DNA of 64,000 nt, from contig NZ_CP142394.1 in assembly GCF_035930445.1 (NCBI RefSeq), positions 1,707,501-1,771,500 on the forward strand, in the 5' to 3' direction. Numbering within the stretch: position 1 is the first letter of the stretch; each line of letters starts with the position of its first letter. The stretch is from Sphingopyxis chilensis (GTDB lineage: Bacteria > Pseudomonadota > Alphaproteobacteria > Sphingomonadales > Sphingomonadaceae). A program made the position numbers and the translations under genes. The notes under the pieces were generated by a model. The model saw nothing but the letters and a program-made list of their open reading frames with translations. It was not told the origin of the DNA and ran no database searches. Shown piece after piece: positions 43,958 through 53,297 of this stretch.

Positions 43958-44896
43958 TCAGCGGGTCAATATCCATCCATCACCTTGCCGAGCAGCCTTC
44001 GTGCCCGACAGCGCGGCAAGGTCGGCGATCGTTCGGTCGCGGTTCTTGTCGATGATCAGCGCGCCACGGAACGACAGGTCGCTCGCATCCGGCGCAATGC
44101 TCACCTGCATCCCGGCGGTGCGCTTCAGATCCTCGGCGACGATGGCGAGCGGCGTGCCGTTATAGACCAGAAGGCCGCTACGCCAGCCGCCGACATTCGC
44201 GACATCGACATCCCTCACCGCTGGCGGGCGGCTGTCGCCGTCGCGCGCCTCGATGCCCTTGCCCGCGACGAGCCGGACATTGTCGCGATCGGGGTTATAG
44301 AGAACGATGCCTTCGGACACCGCCACCGATGTCTGGCGATCGCGGCGCACGACATTGAATGCCGTGCCAAGATCGACGATCTTTGCGCCGCCTGTCTCGA
44401 CCACAAAGGGATCCTGGTCGCGGTGCACGATATGGAACATCGCCTCGCCCGATTCGAGCCGGGCGAAGCGCGGACGATCCTCGTCGATTTCGACCACCGA
44501 AGCGCCGTTGATCTCTATCTTCGACCCGTCGGCGAGTTCGACGGTGCGATGCTCGCCCGCGAGCGTCTCGATCCGGCCGTCATTACCGAACAGGCCCAGG
44601 CTCGACAGGCTGATCGCGCCGACCAGCGCCGCTGCGACCGCGCCGCCGAACCAGGTCCGCCGCGACGGGTGGCGGCGTGCGGGCGCGTCGGGGACGATCG
44701 TGACCGATGGAGCGGGCGCGGGCGGCAATGCGTCAAGGTCGCGGTCGAAGCTCGCGACCGCGTCGTAAATTGCCGCGTGCGCGCTGTCTTCGGCCAGCCA
44801 GTCGGCAAAGCCGTCCCAATCGGTGAAGTCCGGATCGCGCTGGCGAACCAGCCAGTCGATCGCGCGCGCCTCGGCGTTCGTCGGGTCAACCTGCAT
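43958..44896 (-). CDS. FecR-family anti-sigma/signal transducer
   Basis: 312 residues: a cytosolic N-terminal DUF4880-like part (EARAIDWLVRQRDPDFTDWD, WLAEDSAHAAIYD), one membrane segment (about residues 84-103; WFGGAVAAALVGAISLSSLG) and a periplasmic FecR domain (IETLAGEHRTVELADGSKIE, FVVETGGAKIVDLGTAFNVV, VAVSEGIVLY). It links the receptor STN domain to the sigma factor. ATG 44896 follows CCGGAGGCAG and overlaps the sigma gene by 11 bases. The extension to 44929 is not needed. Confidence 0.93.
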   Translation of the reverse strand: MQVDPTNAEARAIDWLVRQRDPDFTDWDGFADWLAEDSAHAAIYDAVASFDRDLDALPPAPAPSVTIVPDAPARRHPSRRTWFGGAVAAALVGAISLSSLGLFGNDGRIETLAGEHRTVELADGSKIEINGASVVEIDEDRPRFARLESGEAMFHIVHRDQDPFVVETGGAKIVDLGTAFNVVRRDRQTSVAVSEGIVLYNPDRDNVRLVAGKGIEARDGDSRPPAVRDVDVANVGGWRSGLLVYNGTPLAIVAEDLKRTAGMQVSIAPDASDLSFRGALIIDKNRDRTIADLAALSGTKAARQGDGWILTR

Positions 44897-45407
44897 CGAA
44901 CTGCCTCCGGATTTCGGCGAGCTTTGCATAGACCTTGCGCAGATCGGCTTCGACGGTGCTCAGGCTGACCCCCATTTCACCGGCGATATCGCGTTGGTGA
45001 ACGCCATCGACACGAAAACGCCTGAAAATCCTGGCGGGTCGTTCACCCGTCGCGGCAATCGCGGATTCAACGAGCGCCAGTTGCTCGCGCGAAATCATCG
45101 CGCTTTCGCTCGACGGGCTTTGCGCCGCCGACGCTTCGCCCCATGCCTTGTCGCGAAGCTCGCTCTGGCGCACCGAACGGTAGCGGTCGAGCATCAGATT
45201 GTTCGCCGCGCGCATGACATAGGGAAGAGGGTCCGAAATCGGTCCGGTCCGCCGATCGGTCAGCCGCATCCAAAGGTCCTGGAACAGATCCTCGGCACCG
45301 TCGCCCGCACCGCGAACTTCCAGAAAGCGCACGATGCGGTCGCGGTTGGCAAGCAACACGCCTTCGATGCCTTGGGCGGCGTCGGTTCGATCTCGCGACT
45401 TGGTCAT
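44886..45407 (-). CDS. FecI-type ECF sigma factor
   Basis: 173 residues. Region 2 (LANRDRIVRFLEVRGAGDGA, EDLFQDLWMRL, YVMRAANNLMLDRYR) and region 4 (IFRRFRVDGVHQRDIAGEMG, VSLSTVEADLRKVYAKL) fit iron-uptake-type ECF sigmas. The gene order sigma, fecR, STN-receptor on one strand is the classical cell-surface-signalling set. The start is chosen at ATG 45407 (MTKSRDRT); ATG 45431 would add eight residues. The downstream stop overlaps fecR, so the two are coupled. Confidence 0.88.
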   Translation of the reverse strand: MTKSRDRTDAAQGIEGVLLANRDRIVRFLEVRGAGDGAEDLFQDLWMRLTDRRTGPISDPLPYVMRAANNLMLDRYRSVRQSELRDKAWGEASAAQSPSSESAMISREQLALVESAIAATGERPARIFRRFRVDGVHQRDIAGEMGVSLSTVEADLRKVYAKLAEIRRQFDAG

Positions 45408-45580
45408 GGATTGCTTGCTTTGGAACGCCATCTTCCGTCGGTCAGCGCCGCTTCGCCCTGCGCCATACGTCCCCCCGATGACGCCGTCATATAGCGTCCA
45501 GGCTCCACCGCGCAACTGCGGTACGGGGAAAACGGAGTTGGGCAGTGCAAGCATCTGTTTCGTCATTCGTTTCTGCCTAG

Positions 45581-45621
45581 GCAAGGGGGAAGCATGGGTA
45601 GGGGTAACGCTTCCCCCTTGC
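45581..45621. terminator. Long-loop inverted repeat after the autotransporter gene
   Basis: Perfect 13-bp stem GCAAGGGGGAAGC / GCTTCCCCCTTGC (45581-45593 and 45609-45621) with a 15-base loop. It begins 23 bases beyond the autotransporter stop, reading the minus strand. No T-run follows, so it may be a 3' stabiliser or Rho-dependent end. Confidence 0.5.
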
Positions 45622-45643
45622 GGGCAGGGTCGGCCCCGGGGGG

Positions 45644-48600
45644 CTAGAGACCGACCCGCAGGCTCGCACGGAAGGCCCAGCCGACATGGCTTTGCTGCTC
45701 TTCCGCGGAGACTTCGCCGGCGAACTGGAAGGCCGAATTGCCGGCGACGCCGCGGAAACGGCCGACCCAGCCGCTCGTGCGATCGTCGGGAACAAGGGTG
45801 AAGGGCGTGCCGTCCTTGAAAGATGCGGTCGTCGCGCCAAGCATGCCGCTGACGATTTGACGGCGACCACCTTCGAGTTCGAAGCGCGTCCAGCCGTCAT
45901 ATTCGTCGGCGCCGCCGAATTCGAGACCGAGTGTCATCGTCCCCGACACCGCGAGTTCGTCGCTATCGCGGCTCAGGACGGTGAGGTCGAGCGCGTCACC
46001 ACCGCCCGTTTCCTGGTAACCGTCTTCCTTCAGCTTGTAATAGTCGACCGCGACCATCGGGCGGAGGGTGAGGCCGCCGACGCGGGTGTCGTAGGCGACC
46101 GAGCCCGAGGCCGACCAAAGCGTCGCGTCCCACTTGCCCTTCATCGTCTTCTCGATGTCCTCGGCGCCGCTTTCGGCGCGGAAGATGCGCGTGCCCTTCA
46201 GGCTGACCGGCGCACCCGACACGCGGGCGTTCGCCATGAAGCCGTCGGAGCGCAGGCGCCAGTGCAGCGCGCCTTCGAACTGGCTCGTGCTGACTTCGTT
46301 GGCGTTGCTGCCGTTGCCGTCCTTGCCGCTGAGGTAGGCGACCGAACCGCCGAAATTACCGACGTCGCTTTCGATTTCGGCACCAAGCGAAATGCCCCAG
46401 CCGCTGACGTCATAGCTCGCCGTGTCGCCGACGCTCTTCGAGGTGCCCCAGACGGCCTGGTTGACCCAATAGCCCCATTTGCCCTCATCCTGATAGGGCG
46501 CGCTGGGGTCCTGGAGATAGCGCGACAGCGCCCGCGAGCCCGAGGTGACGGTCTCGAACACGCCGCCCTCATGCTCGGGGAGCATCTGGCCGAGTTGATT
46601 GCGGAACTGGTCGCCGTCGGTGATGCCGAGGAAGACATCCTCGATCTTCTCGTCGCTGACGACAGCGTCGAGCACCGCGTCGAACGCGCCGCTTTCCGAA
46701 CGATTGAGGCCGAGCTCTGATGTGCTCTTGCGCGACACATCGACGATGAGCTGCGTGGCGTTCGAGGTCAACGTGCCCTTGTAAAGGAAGGGCAGCAGCG
46801 TCTGCGAGGCGGTGAGGTTATCGGCGCCGGTCAGCGTGCCGGCGGTCAGGACGACATGCTCGCCCTCGGCCTGCTCGATGCTCGACAATCTAAGCGCGAG
46901 TTTGGAATCTTCGCCGAAGCTGGCGTTGCCCGTCACCTGGAGCGCCGTCCCCGTCGCGCCGTTGTCGAGCATCACCGCAAGCGTGCCTTCGTCGGTGATC
47001 GCCAGCGAGGAGATGGTGGCCGCGCCGCTGACGTCGAAGGCACCGCCGGCAACCGAAACCGCGAGCCCTTGCGAATTGGCGAGCGTGCCCGAGAAGATCG
47101 ACGTGCCGCCGATCGTCAGCGTGTCGGTGCCCCCGCCGAAATCGGCGAGCCCGGTGAACTTCGACGTTCCGGCCAGCGTCATCGTATCGTTGCCGGCACC
47201 GAAGCGGGCATTGCCGGCGTAGGTCGCATCGCCCGACAGCGCGAGCTTGTTGTTGCCGGTGCCGAAGAAGCTGTTCCCCTTCACCGAACCGTCGGCGATG
47301 TCGAACACGTCGTTGCCTCCGCCGAAGCGGACATCGCCGACGATGCTGGGTGCGGTAGCGGTCGAGGCGACCGCGGTCTGCTTCACGGTCGCACCGCCGT
47401 TGTTCGCCGACAGGTCGATCGCGATGTTGCGGTCGGACGAGGCGAGCGCGCCCGTCGCGCTGATCGTGCCGCTGTTCTCGACCGTGTCGACATTGCCCGA
47501 CAGATCGACGATGCCGCGCGCGATACCGCCGTCACCGCCGGTCTTGGCGGTGATCGTGCCGCTGTTGCGGATCAGCGGAACGTCGCCGCCAGCTTCGATC
47601 AGCACCGCCGTCGCGACCGCGTCCGCAGCCTTGCCGCCGGTCGTCGCCTCGATCTTGCCCGCGTTGCGGATTTCGGGGGTCGTCGCGCCGCTGCCGATGC
47701 GGATGGCCGTGGCGGCCTTGTCCTTCGACTGCGCGGCGACGCTTCCGGTGCCGCCGATACCGATGCCGCCGGCGATGGTGACCGCGCCGCCAAGGCCGCC
47801 GATCTGGATCGCGTTGCCGTCCTTGCCGGCGTAAAGGCCGTTACCGAGCACGGCGCCGTCGATGATGAAGCCAAGGCCGGTGCCGGTGCCCGGGACAGCG
47901 CCGATCGCGACGTCGCGGTCGGCCGAACCGATGCTGATCGCCGCCGCCGAACCGAAGGAGCGCACCACGGCGTTACCTTCCTTGGCGTCCTCGATCCCGT
48001 CCTTGTCCTCATCCTTGTCGTCGGGCTTGGCGTCCTTGGGCGCGACCGCCAGAATTATGCCGCCGGTCACATCGCCCTCGACCGACAGCGCGCTGCCGCC
48101 AATCAACAGGTCGTCGGCATCCAGTTTCGACGGATCGCTCGGCGGCGTCGTGAAGCGGTAGCCGGTGGCGGTGATATTGCCCTGGACGACGAGCGAGCCG
48201 GTGACGTCGCCGCCAAGGCGGGCGCCGATCGCATCGACGCCGGTGGCCGAGATCGTGCCGGCCAGCCGGACGTTGCCGATCACATCCTGCAGGCCGACGC
48301 CGAGCGCACGATCGCCGAGCACGCTGATCGTTCCGTCGTTGGTGAAATTGCCGGTCAGCGGGCCGCCGAGCCGGATGCCCGCGGAGTCATTGCCCTCGAT
48401 CGCGATCGCGCCTGAATTGACGATGTTGCCGTTAAAGGCGCCCGCGGTCGCGATGCCGACGCGGTTGCTGCCGATCGCGAATGCGCCGTCGAGGTCGCCG
48501 TCTTTGTCGATGTCGGTCGCGGCATAGGTTTCGCCGATGGTGATCTTGCCGCTGGCGCTGTTCGTGATGCCGCCCGACGTGCCGGCACCCGCCAGAATGC

Positions 48601-48859
48601 CCGTCGCGCCATCGACATTGGTGAACTCGATCGTGCCTTCGTTGACGACCTTGTGGTTGCTGTCGATCGTGACCGCCGGCCCGGTGACGGTCGGCTTGAT
48701 CGACCCCGCCGAGGTGATCTTGATATCGTCGGGCGCGCCGGATTTGATGGTCGAGGTGCGTACCGGAGCCGTCGTCGCGGTGGTGATCGTCGTTTCGGCA
48801 TGGGCGGCGGTCGAAAGGAGGGTGGCCAGGCATGTGGAGGCCAGCAAGGTCTTGCGCAT
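45644..48859 (-). CDS. Autotransporter (type Va) outer-membrane protein
   Basis: 1071 residues. Signal peptide MRKTLLASTCLATLLSTAAHA, then a passenger of about 760 residues rich in short Gly/Ala/Asn repeats of beta-helix type (for example SGTITAKTGGDGG, NAGKIEATTGG, RFGAGNDTMTLAGTSKF), and a C-terminal beta-barrel from about residue 790 (GKWGYWVNQAVWGTSKS, VDYYKLKEDGYQETGGG, DGWTRFELEGG, WAFRASLRVGL). Two acidic loops resemble calcium-binding EF-hand/thrombospondin-3 loops, near residues 116-126 (DIDKDGDLDGA) and 280-292 (DDKDEDKDGIEDA). It could be an adhesin or surface display protein; function is unknown. ATG 48859 follows AAGAGGAA. Confidence 0.88.
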   Translation of the reverse strand: MRKTLLASTCLATLLSTAAHAETTITTATTAPVRTSTIKSGAPDDIKITSAGSIKPTVTGPAVTIDSNHKVVNEGTIEFTNVDGATGILAGAGTSGGITNSASGKITIGETYAATDIDKDGDLDGAFAIGSNRVGIATAGAFNGNIVNSGAIAIEGNDSAGIRLGGPLTGNFTNDGTISVLGDRALGVGLQDVIGNVRLAGTISATGVDAIGARLGGDVTGSLVVQGNITATGYRFTTPPSDPSKLDADDLLIGGSALSVEGDVTGGIILAVAPKDAKPDDKDEDKDGIEDAKEGNAVVRSFGSAAAISIGSADRDVAIGAVPGTGTGLGFIIDGAVLGNGLYAGKDGNAIQIGGLGGAVTIAGGIGIGGTGSVAAQSKDKAATAIRIGSGATTPEIRNAGKIEATTGGKAADAVATAVLIEAGGDVPLIRNSGTITAKTGGDGGIARGIVDLSGNVDTVENSGTISATGALASSDRNIAIDLSANNGGATVKQTAVASTATAPSIVGDVRFGGGNDVFDIADGSVKGNSFFGTGNNKLALSGDATYAGNARFGAGNDTMTLAGTSKFTGLADFGGGTDTLTIGGTSIFSGTLANSQGLAVSVAGGAFDVSGAATISSLAITDEGTLAVMLDNGATGTALQVTGNASFGEDSKLALRLSSIEQAEGEHVVLTAGTLTGADNLTASQTLLPFLYKGTLTSNATQLIVDVSRKSTSELGLNRSESGAFDAVLDAVVSDEKIEDVFLGITDGDQFRNQLGQMLPEHEGGVFETVTSGSRALSRYLQDPSAPYQDEGKWGYWVNQAVWGTSKSVGDTASYDVSGWGISLGAEIESDVGNFGGSVAYLSGKDGNGSNANEVSTSQFEGALHWRLRSDGFMANARVSGAPVSLKGTRIFRAESGAEDIEKTMKGKWDATLWSASGSVAYDTRVGGLTLRPMVAVDYYKLKEDGYQETGGGDALDLTVLSRDSDELAVSGTMTLGLEFGGADEYDGWTRFELEGGRRQIVSGMLGATTASFKDGTPFTLVPDDRTSGWVGRFRGVAGNSAFQFAGEVSAEEQQSHVGWAFRASLRVGL

Positions 48860-49089
48860 CGGGTTCCTCTTGAGATCGGGACCGGGACCTCTTCCCGGCG
48901 ACAACCACAAGACGGAGCGGTGCTGGCGCGGCCTTGGAAAAAAATGCAGGGTTCCAAAGCCGGGCTTCAGCGGCGATGGGGAGCCGCGCCCGGCGGCAGG
49001 GAACCGCGCATAGCTATGCCCTGTTGCATCCTTGTCGGCTGTGCGACATTCCACAATGGCACCGGCACCGGGACCGGCAAGGGAGAGTC

Positions 49090-50061
49090 ATGAGCGAACG
49101 GATCGTCACGGTCGATATCGGCGGAACCCATGCGCGCTTCGCCATTGCGGAAATCGAGGGCGGCCGGGTTCTCTCGCTCGGCGAAGCGACGACGCTGCAT
49201 ACCAAGGATCATGCGAGCTTCCAGACCGCGTGGCAGGATTTCGAGCGCCAGCAGGGCGGAACCCTGCCTCGCGCGGTGGCCATCGCGATCGCCGGGCCGA
49301 CGCGCGGCGAGATCATCCGGTTCACGAACAATCCGTGGATCATACGTCCGGCGCTGATCAACGAGAAGATGGACGTCGACCGCTATGTCCTCGTCAATGA
49401 TTTCGAGGCCGTCGGTCATGCGGTCGCGCAGGCCGACGAAAGCTATTTCGAGCGGCTGACCGGCCCCGACGAGCCGCTGCCCGCGATGGGTACGATCACG
49501 ATCATCGGGCCCGGAACCGGCCTCGGCGTCGCGCATATCTGGCGCGACGGCGCCAACTATCGGGTGCAGGCGACCGAGGGCGGGCATATCGACTTCGCGC
49601 CGCTCGACAGCATCGAGGACGCGATCCTCGCGCGGCTGCGCAAGCGCCATCGCCGCGTGTCGATCGAACGGATCGTCTCGGGTCCAGGTATCGTCGATAT
49701 TTATGAAACGCTGGCGGCGCTCGAAGGACGCGCGATCCCGCGGCTCGACGACAAGGCGATCTGGACCAATGCGATGGAAGGGGGCGACAGCCTTGCCGCG
49801 GCGGCGGTTGATCGCTTCTGCCTGTCGCTGGGCAGCGTCGCGGGCGACCTGGCGCTGGCGCAGGGGGCTAGCGGCGTCGTTATCGCCGGTGGTCTTGGGC
49901 TGCGCATCCGCGACAGTCTTGTACGCTCGGGCTTTCCTGAACGCTTCATCGAAAAGGGTCGCTTCGAAGGCTTTATGTCGGCGCTGCCCGTAAAGCTGAT
50001 CACGCACCCGCAGCCGGGCCTTTTCGGCGCCGCAGCCGCCTTCGCGCGCCAACACGCCTAA
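49090..50061 (+). CDS. glk: Glucokinase
   Basis: 323 residues of the ROK-independent bacterial glucokinase family. It has the phosphate loop DIGGTHARFAIAE, the glucose-binding segment ALINEKMDVDRYVLVNDFEA, GPGTGLGVA and the C-terminal PGLFGAAAAFAR. It phosphorylates glucose for the Entner-Doudoroff route usual in sphingomonads. ATG 49090 follows GGGAGAGTC. The 230-bp divergent region shared with the autotransporter gene holds short GGCACCGG repeats but no motif I can name. Confidence 0.95.
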   Translation: MSERIVTVDIGGTHARFAIAEIEGGRVLSLGEATTLHTKDHASFQTAWQDFERQQGGTLPRAVAIAIAGPTRGEIIRFTNNPWIIRPALINEKMDVDRYVLVNDFEAVGHAVAQADESYFERLTGPDEPLPAMGTITIIGPGTGLGVAHIWRDGANYRVQATEGGHIDFAPLDSIEDAILARLRKRHRRVSIERIVSGPGIVDIYETLAALEGRAIPRLDDKAIWTNAMEGGDSLAAAAVDRFCLSLGSVAGDLALAQGASGVVIAGGLGLRIRDSLVRSGFPERFIEKGRFEGFMSALPVKLITHPQPGLFGAAAAFARQHA

Positions 50062-50096
50062 GATTTCTCTGGCGCGGGGGCGGCGAAATCGGCAGC

Positions 50097-50846
50097 ATGC
50101 CGCTCATGTCGCAACGTCCCGTCCTCGGTATCATCGCCTGCAATCGCACCGTCGGGACCGAGTTCGCGCAGACGGTGATCAATCGCTACGCGACCGCGGC
50201 AATGCGCCATGCCGACTGCGCCGCACTGATCATTCCATCGCTGCCCGACCATATGCGCGCCGCTGAGATCGTCGGGCGCCTCGACGGGGTGCTGCTCACC
50301 GGCACGCCATCGAATGTCGAACCTGCGCTCTATGGCGATGCGTCCGAAGGCGAGGGGCCCTTCGACCCCGATCGCGACCGCATGATGACCGATCTTGTCG
50401 AGGCGGTCATCGCGGCGCGGCGGCCCCTCTTCGGTATCTGCCGCGGCTTTCAGGAAATCAATGTGGCGCTCGGCGGCACATTGCGTCGCGACACGTCGGC
50501 GAGTGGTGAATTGCTGCACCATCACGCGCCCGATGGCGTGCCGTTCGACGCGATGTTCGACCATCGGCACAAGGTCAACCTGATCGAAGGCGGCGTGCTG
50601 GCTTCGGCCTATGGCGCGCCGTCGCTCGACGTGAATTCGGTTCACTATCAGGGCATCGGAGCGCTTGCCGACGGATTGAGGGTCGAGGCGCGCGCGCCCG
50701 ACGGGCTGGTCGAGGCCTATAGCGCGCGGCCGAACGGCGCGCCGCTGCTTGCGGTGCAATGGCACCCCGAATGGGCGACCGACGACAACAGTGACAGCCG
50801 GACCTATTTTCAGCTGCTCGGACGCGCGTTAAGAGGTGCGCTATGA
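50097..50846 (+). CDS. puuD: Gamma-glutamyl-GABA hydrolase (class I glutamine amidotransferase-like)
   Basis: 249 residues of peptidase C26. The nucleophile Cys lies in FGICRGFQEIN, with the His-Glu pair in VQWHPEW near the C-terminus; the loop DGVLLTGTPSNVEPALYG matches PuuD. It hydrolyses gamma-glutamyl-GABA to GABA and glutamate, the last step of the glutamylated putrescine pathway, in the cytosol. The stop lies near, but not overlapping, the next aminotransferase gene. Assignment to PuuD is strongly supported by the polyamine neighbours. Confidence 0.9.
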   Translation: MPLMSQRPVLGIIACNRTVGTEFAQTVINRYATAAMRHADCAALIIPSLPDHMRAAEIVGRLDGVLLTGTPSNVEPALYGDASEGEGPFDPDRDRMMTDLVEAVIAARRPLFGICRGFQEINVALGGTLRRDTSASGELLHHHAPDGVPFDAMFDHRHKVNLIEGGVLASAYGAPSLDVNSVHYQGIGALADGLRVEARAPDGLVEAYSARPNGAPLLAVQWHPEWATDDNSDSRTYFQLLGRALRGAL

Positions 50847-50964
50847 ATTGCCGCGTCACCCGATACGACCGCTATCTCGCACGGCTATGCTTCTCGCCCT
50901 GATCGACCGGACGCCTTCCACGTCCGTTCGCCGCCACGCGCGGCTCATCGATCAGGAGTTTGAC

Positions 50965-52338
50965 ATGCCCCGCAATCACGACATCGCCGAACTGCGCCGC
51001 CTCGACGTCGCGCATCATCTTCCCGCACAGGCCGATTGGGCCGAAATCGAAAAGCTCGGCGGCAGCCGCATCATCACCCACGCCGAGGGCTGTTACATCC
51101 ACGACGGCGACGGCCACCGCATCCTCGACGGCATGGCCGGCCTGTGGTGCGTCAACGTCGGTTATGGCCGCGAGGAGCTGGTCGAAGTGGCGGCCACGCA
51201 GATGCGCGAGCTGCCCTTCTACAACACCTTCTTCAAGACCGCGACGCCGCCGACGGTGACGCTGGCGGCGAAGATTGCGAGCCTTACCGGAAACCGCCTG
51301 CCGCACGTCTTTTTCAATGCCTCGGGCAGTGAGGCGAACGACACGGTGTTCCGTATGGTGCGTCATTATTGGAAGCTGAAGGGCGAACCCCAGCGCACCG
51401 TCTTCATCAGCCGCTGGAACGCCTATCATGGCTCGACCGTCGCGGGCGTTTCGCTCGGCGGCATGAAGGCCATGCACGCGCAGGGCGACCTGCCGATCCC
51501 CGGCGTCGAGCATGTCCGCCAACCCTATGCCTATGGCGAAGGGCAGGGGATGACCGAGGAGGAATTCTGCGACGCCTGTGTGCAGGCGATCGAGGACAAG
51601 ATCATCGAGGTCGGCCCCGAAAAGTGCGCAGCCTTTATCGGCGAGCCGGTGCAAGGCGCGGGCGGCGTGATCATCCCGCCGAAGGGATATTGGCCCAAGG
51701 TCGAGGCGGTGGCGCGCAAATATGGCCTGCTCGTCGTCGCCGACGAAGTGATTTGCGGCTTCGGGCGCACCGGCAAGATGTGGGGCCATGAGACGATGGG
51801 CTTCACCCCCGACCTGATGCCGATGGCGAAAGGGCTGTCGTCTGGTTACCTGCCGATTTCGGCGACCGCGGTCGCGAGCCATGTCGTCGAGATGCTGAAG
51901 ACCGGCGGCGATTTTGTCCATGGCTTCACCTATTCGGGGCACCCGGTCTGCGCCGCCGTCGCGCTCAAGAATATCGAGATCATCGAGCGCGAAGGCCTCG
52001 TCGAGCGCACGGGCAGCGTCACCGGTCCGCATCTCGCCAAGGCGCTCGCGACGCTGAACGACCACCCGCTCGTCGGCGAGACGCGCTCCGTCGGGCTGCT
52101 CGGCGCGGTCGAGATCGTGGCGGACAAGGAAACGCGCGCGCGCTTCGGCGGTGCCGAGGGCACGGCGGGGCCGATGGCGCGCGACGCGTGTATCGCGAAC
52201 GGGCTGATGGTGCGCGGCATCCGCGACAGCCTGGTCATGTGCCCGCCGCTGATCATCACCACCGACCAGATCGACGAGATGGTTGCCATCATCCGCAAAT
52301 CGCTCGATGAAGTGATGCCGAAACTCCGCGCGCTCTAA
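50965..52338 (+). CDS. spuC: Class III aminotransferase, putrescine-pyruvate type
   Basis: 457 residues. PLP sites: DEVICGFGRTGKMW and the Lys of PMAKGLSSGYLPIS; GSEANDTVFRMVRHYW binds the phosphate. The opening ITHAEGCYIHDGDGHRILDG and GLWCVNVGYGREEL match putrescine/diamine:pyruvate aminotransferases (SpuC/YgjG-like omega group). It would convert putrescine with pyruvate to 4-aminobutanal. ATG 50965 follows CAGGAG; a longer frame has a non-matching N-terminus. The specific substrate is inferred from context and similarity. Confidence 0.87.
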   Translation: MPRNHDIAELRRLDVAHHLPAQADWAEIEKLGGSRIITHAEGCYIHDGDGHRILDGMAGLWCVNVGYGREELVEVAATQMRELPFYNTFFKTATPPTVTLAAKIASLTGNRLPHVFFNASGSEANDTVFRMVRHYWKLKGEPQRTVFISRWNAYHGSTVAGVSLGGMKAMHAQGDLPIPGVEHVRQPYAYGEGQGMTEEEFCDACVQAIEDKIIEVGPEKCAAFIGEPVQGAGGVIIPPKGYWPKVEAVARKYGLLVVADEVICGFGRTGKMWGHETMGFTPDLMPMAKGLSSGYLPISATAVASHVVEMLKTGGDFVHGFTYSGHPVCAAVALKNIEIIEREGLVERTGSVTGPHLAKALATLNDHPLVGETRSVGLLGAVEIVADKETRARFGGAEGTAGPMARDACIANGLMVRGIRDSLVMCPPLIITTDQIDEMVAIIRKSLDEVMPKLRAL

Positions 52339-52358
52339 ACAGGAAAGACCAAACCCTT

Positions 52359-53294
52359 ATGCCCTCCGGCCTTTTTGCCCTGCTCGATGATATTGCGACC
52401 ATCGCCAAGGTCGCCGCGGCAAGCATCGACGATATCGGCGCCGCGGCGTCGAAGGCCGGAGTCAAGGCGGCGGGGGTCGTCGTCGACGATACCGCGGTGA
52501 CGCCGCGCTATGTCACCGGCTTCACCCCCGATCGCGAGCTGCCGATCATCTGGCGGATCACCAAGGGCTCGCTGCGCAACAAGCTGCTCTTCATCGTGCC
52601 GGCATTATTGCTGCTCTCGGCGGTCGCGCAATGGGCGATCACGCCGCTGCTGATGCTCGGCGGCGCCTATCTCTGTTTCGAGGGCGCAGAGAAGGTGCTG
52701 CATTCGCTCCAGAAACACGACACGAGTCTGGCCGAAGACGCGGCGATCGTCGCCGATCAGGACCATGAAGAAACGATGGTGAAGGGCGCGGTGCGCACCG
52801 ACTTCATCCTGTCCGCCGAAATTATGGTGATCGCATTGAACGAGGTGCTCGACGAGCATTTCGCGATGCGCGCAGCCACGCTCGCGGTCGTCGCTGTCGC
52901 GATTACTGTAGCGGTTTACGGCGTCGTCGGGCTGATCGTGAAGATGGACGATATCGGCCTCCACATGGCGAAGGAAGGCAACAGCGCGCGCCGGGCGATC
53001 GGGCGCGGGCTCGTGTCCTTCATGCCCAAGCTCTTGGCGGCGCTGGCGCTGATCGGCACGGCGGCGATGCTGTGGGTGGGTGGCCAGATTTTCCTGCACG
53101 GCCTCGACGAATATCATATCGGCAATATCGGCCATGGCCTCCACGATTTCGCGCATGCCGTGGCGGGGAACCTGCCGGGTGCGGGCGTTTGGGAATGGCT
53201 GATCAATGCGGGCGGAGCGGGCATTTTCGGGCTGCTCCTTGGCGGGCTGATCGTCGGCGCACTGCATCTGTTGCCTGGGAAGAAGGCCCACTAA
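52359..53294 (+). CDS. DUF808-family membrane protein
   Basis: 311 residues. The family mark is the N-terminal GLFALLDDIATIAKVAAASI followed by VVDDTAVTPRYVTGF, then about five membrane segments and VRTDFILSAEIMVIALN. E. coli YedI is the reference member; its role is unknown, possibly lysosome-like stress or ion handling. It starts 20 bases after the aminotransferase gene behind AGGAAAG, so it may be part of the polyamine operon. A palindromic repeat follows the stop. Confidence 0.9.
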   Translation: MPSGLFALLDDIATIAKVAAASIDDIGAAASKAGVKAAGVVVDDTAVTPRYVTGFTPDRELPIIWRITKGSLRNKLLFIVPALLLLSAVAQWAITPLLMLGGAYLCFEGAEKVLHSLQKHDTSLAEDAAIVADQDHEETMVKGAVRTDFILSAEIMVIALNEVLDEHFAMRAATLAVVAVAITVAVYGVVGLIVKMDDIGLHMAKEGNSARRAIGRGLVSFMPKLLAALALIGTAAMLWVGGQIFLHGLDEYHIGNIGHGLHDFAHAVAGNLPGAGVWEWLINAGGAGIFGLLLGGLIVGALHLLPGKKAH

Positions 53295-53297
53295 TTT

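Noticed and set aside
41781..44165. 794-codon open frame opposite the TonB-dependent receptor
   Set aside because: No signal, no motifs, and overlaps receptor and fecR-like genes on the other strand.
46856..48415. 519-codon open frame opposite the autotransporter passenger
   Set aside because: Low-complexity Ala/Arg/Asp repeats that mirror the passenger repeats.
50836..50964. Longer N-terminus for the putrescine aminotransferase
   Set aside because: The extra residues are unrelated to the family, while CAGGAG precedes the internal ATG at 50965.
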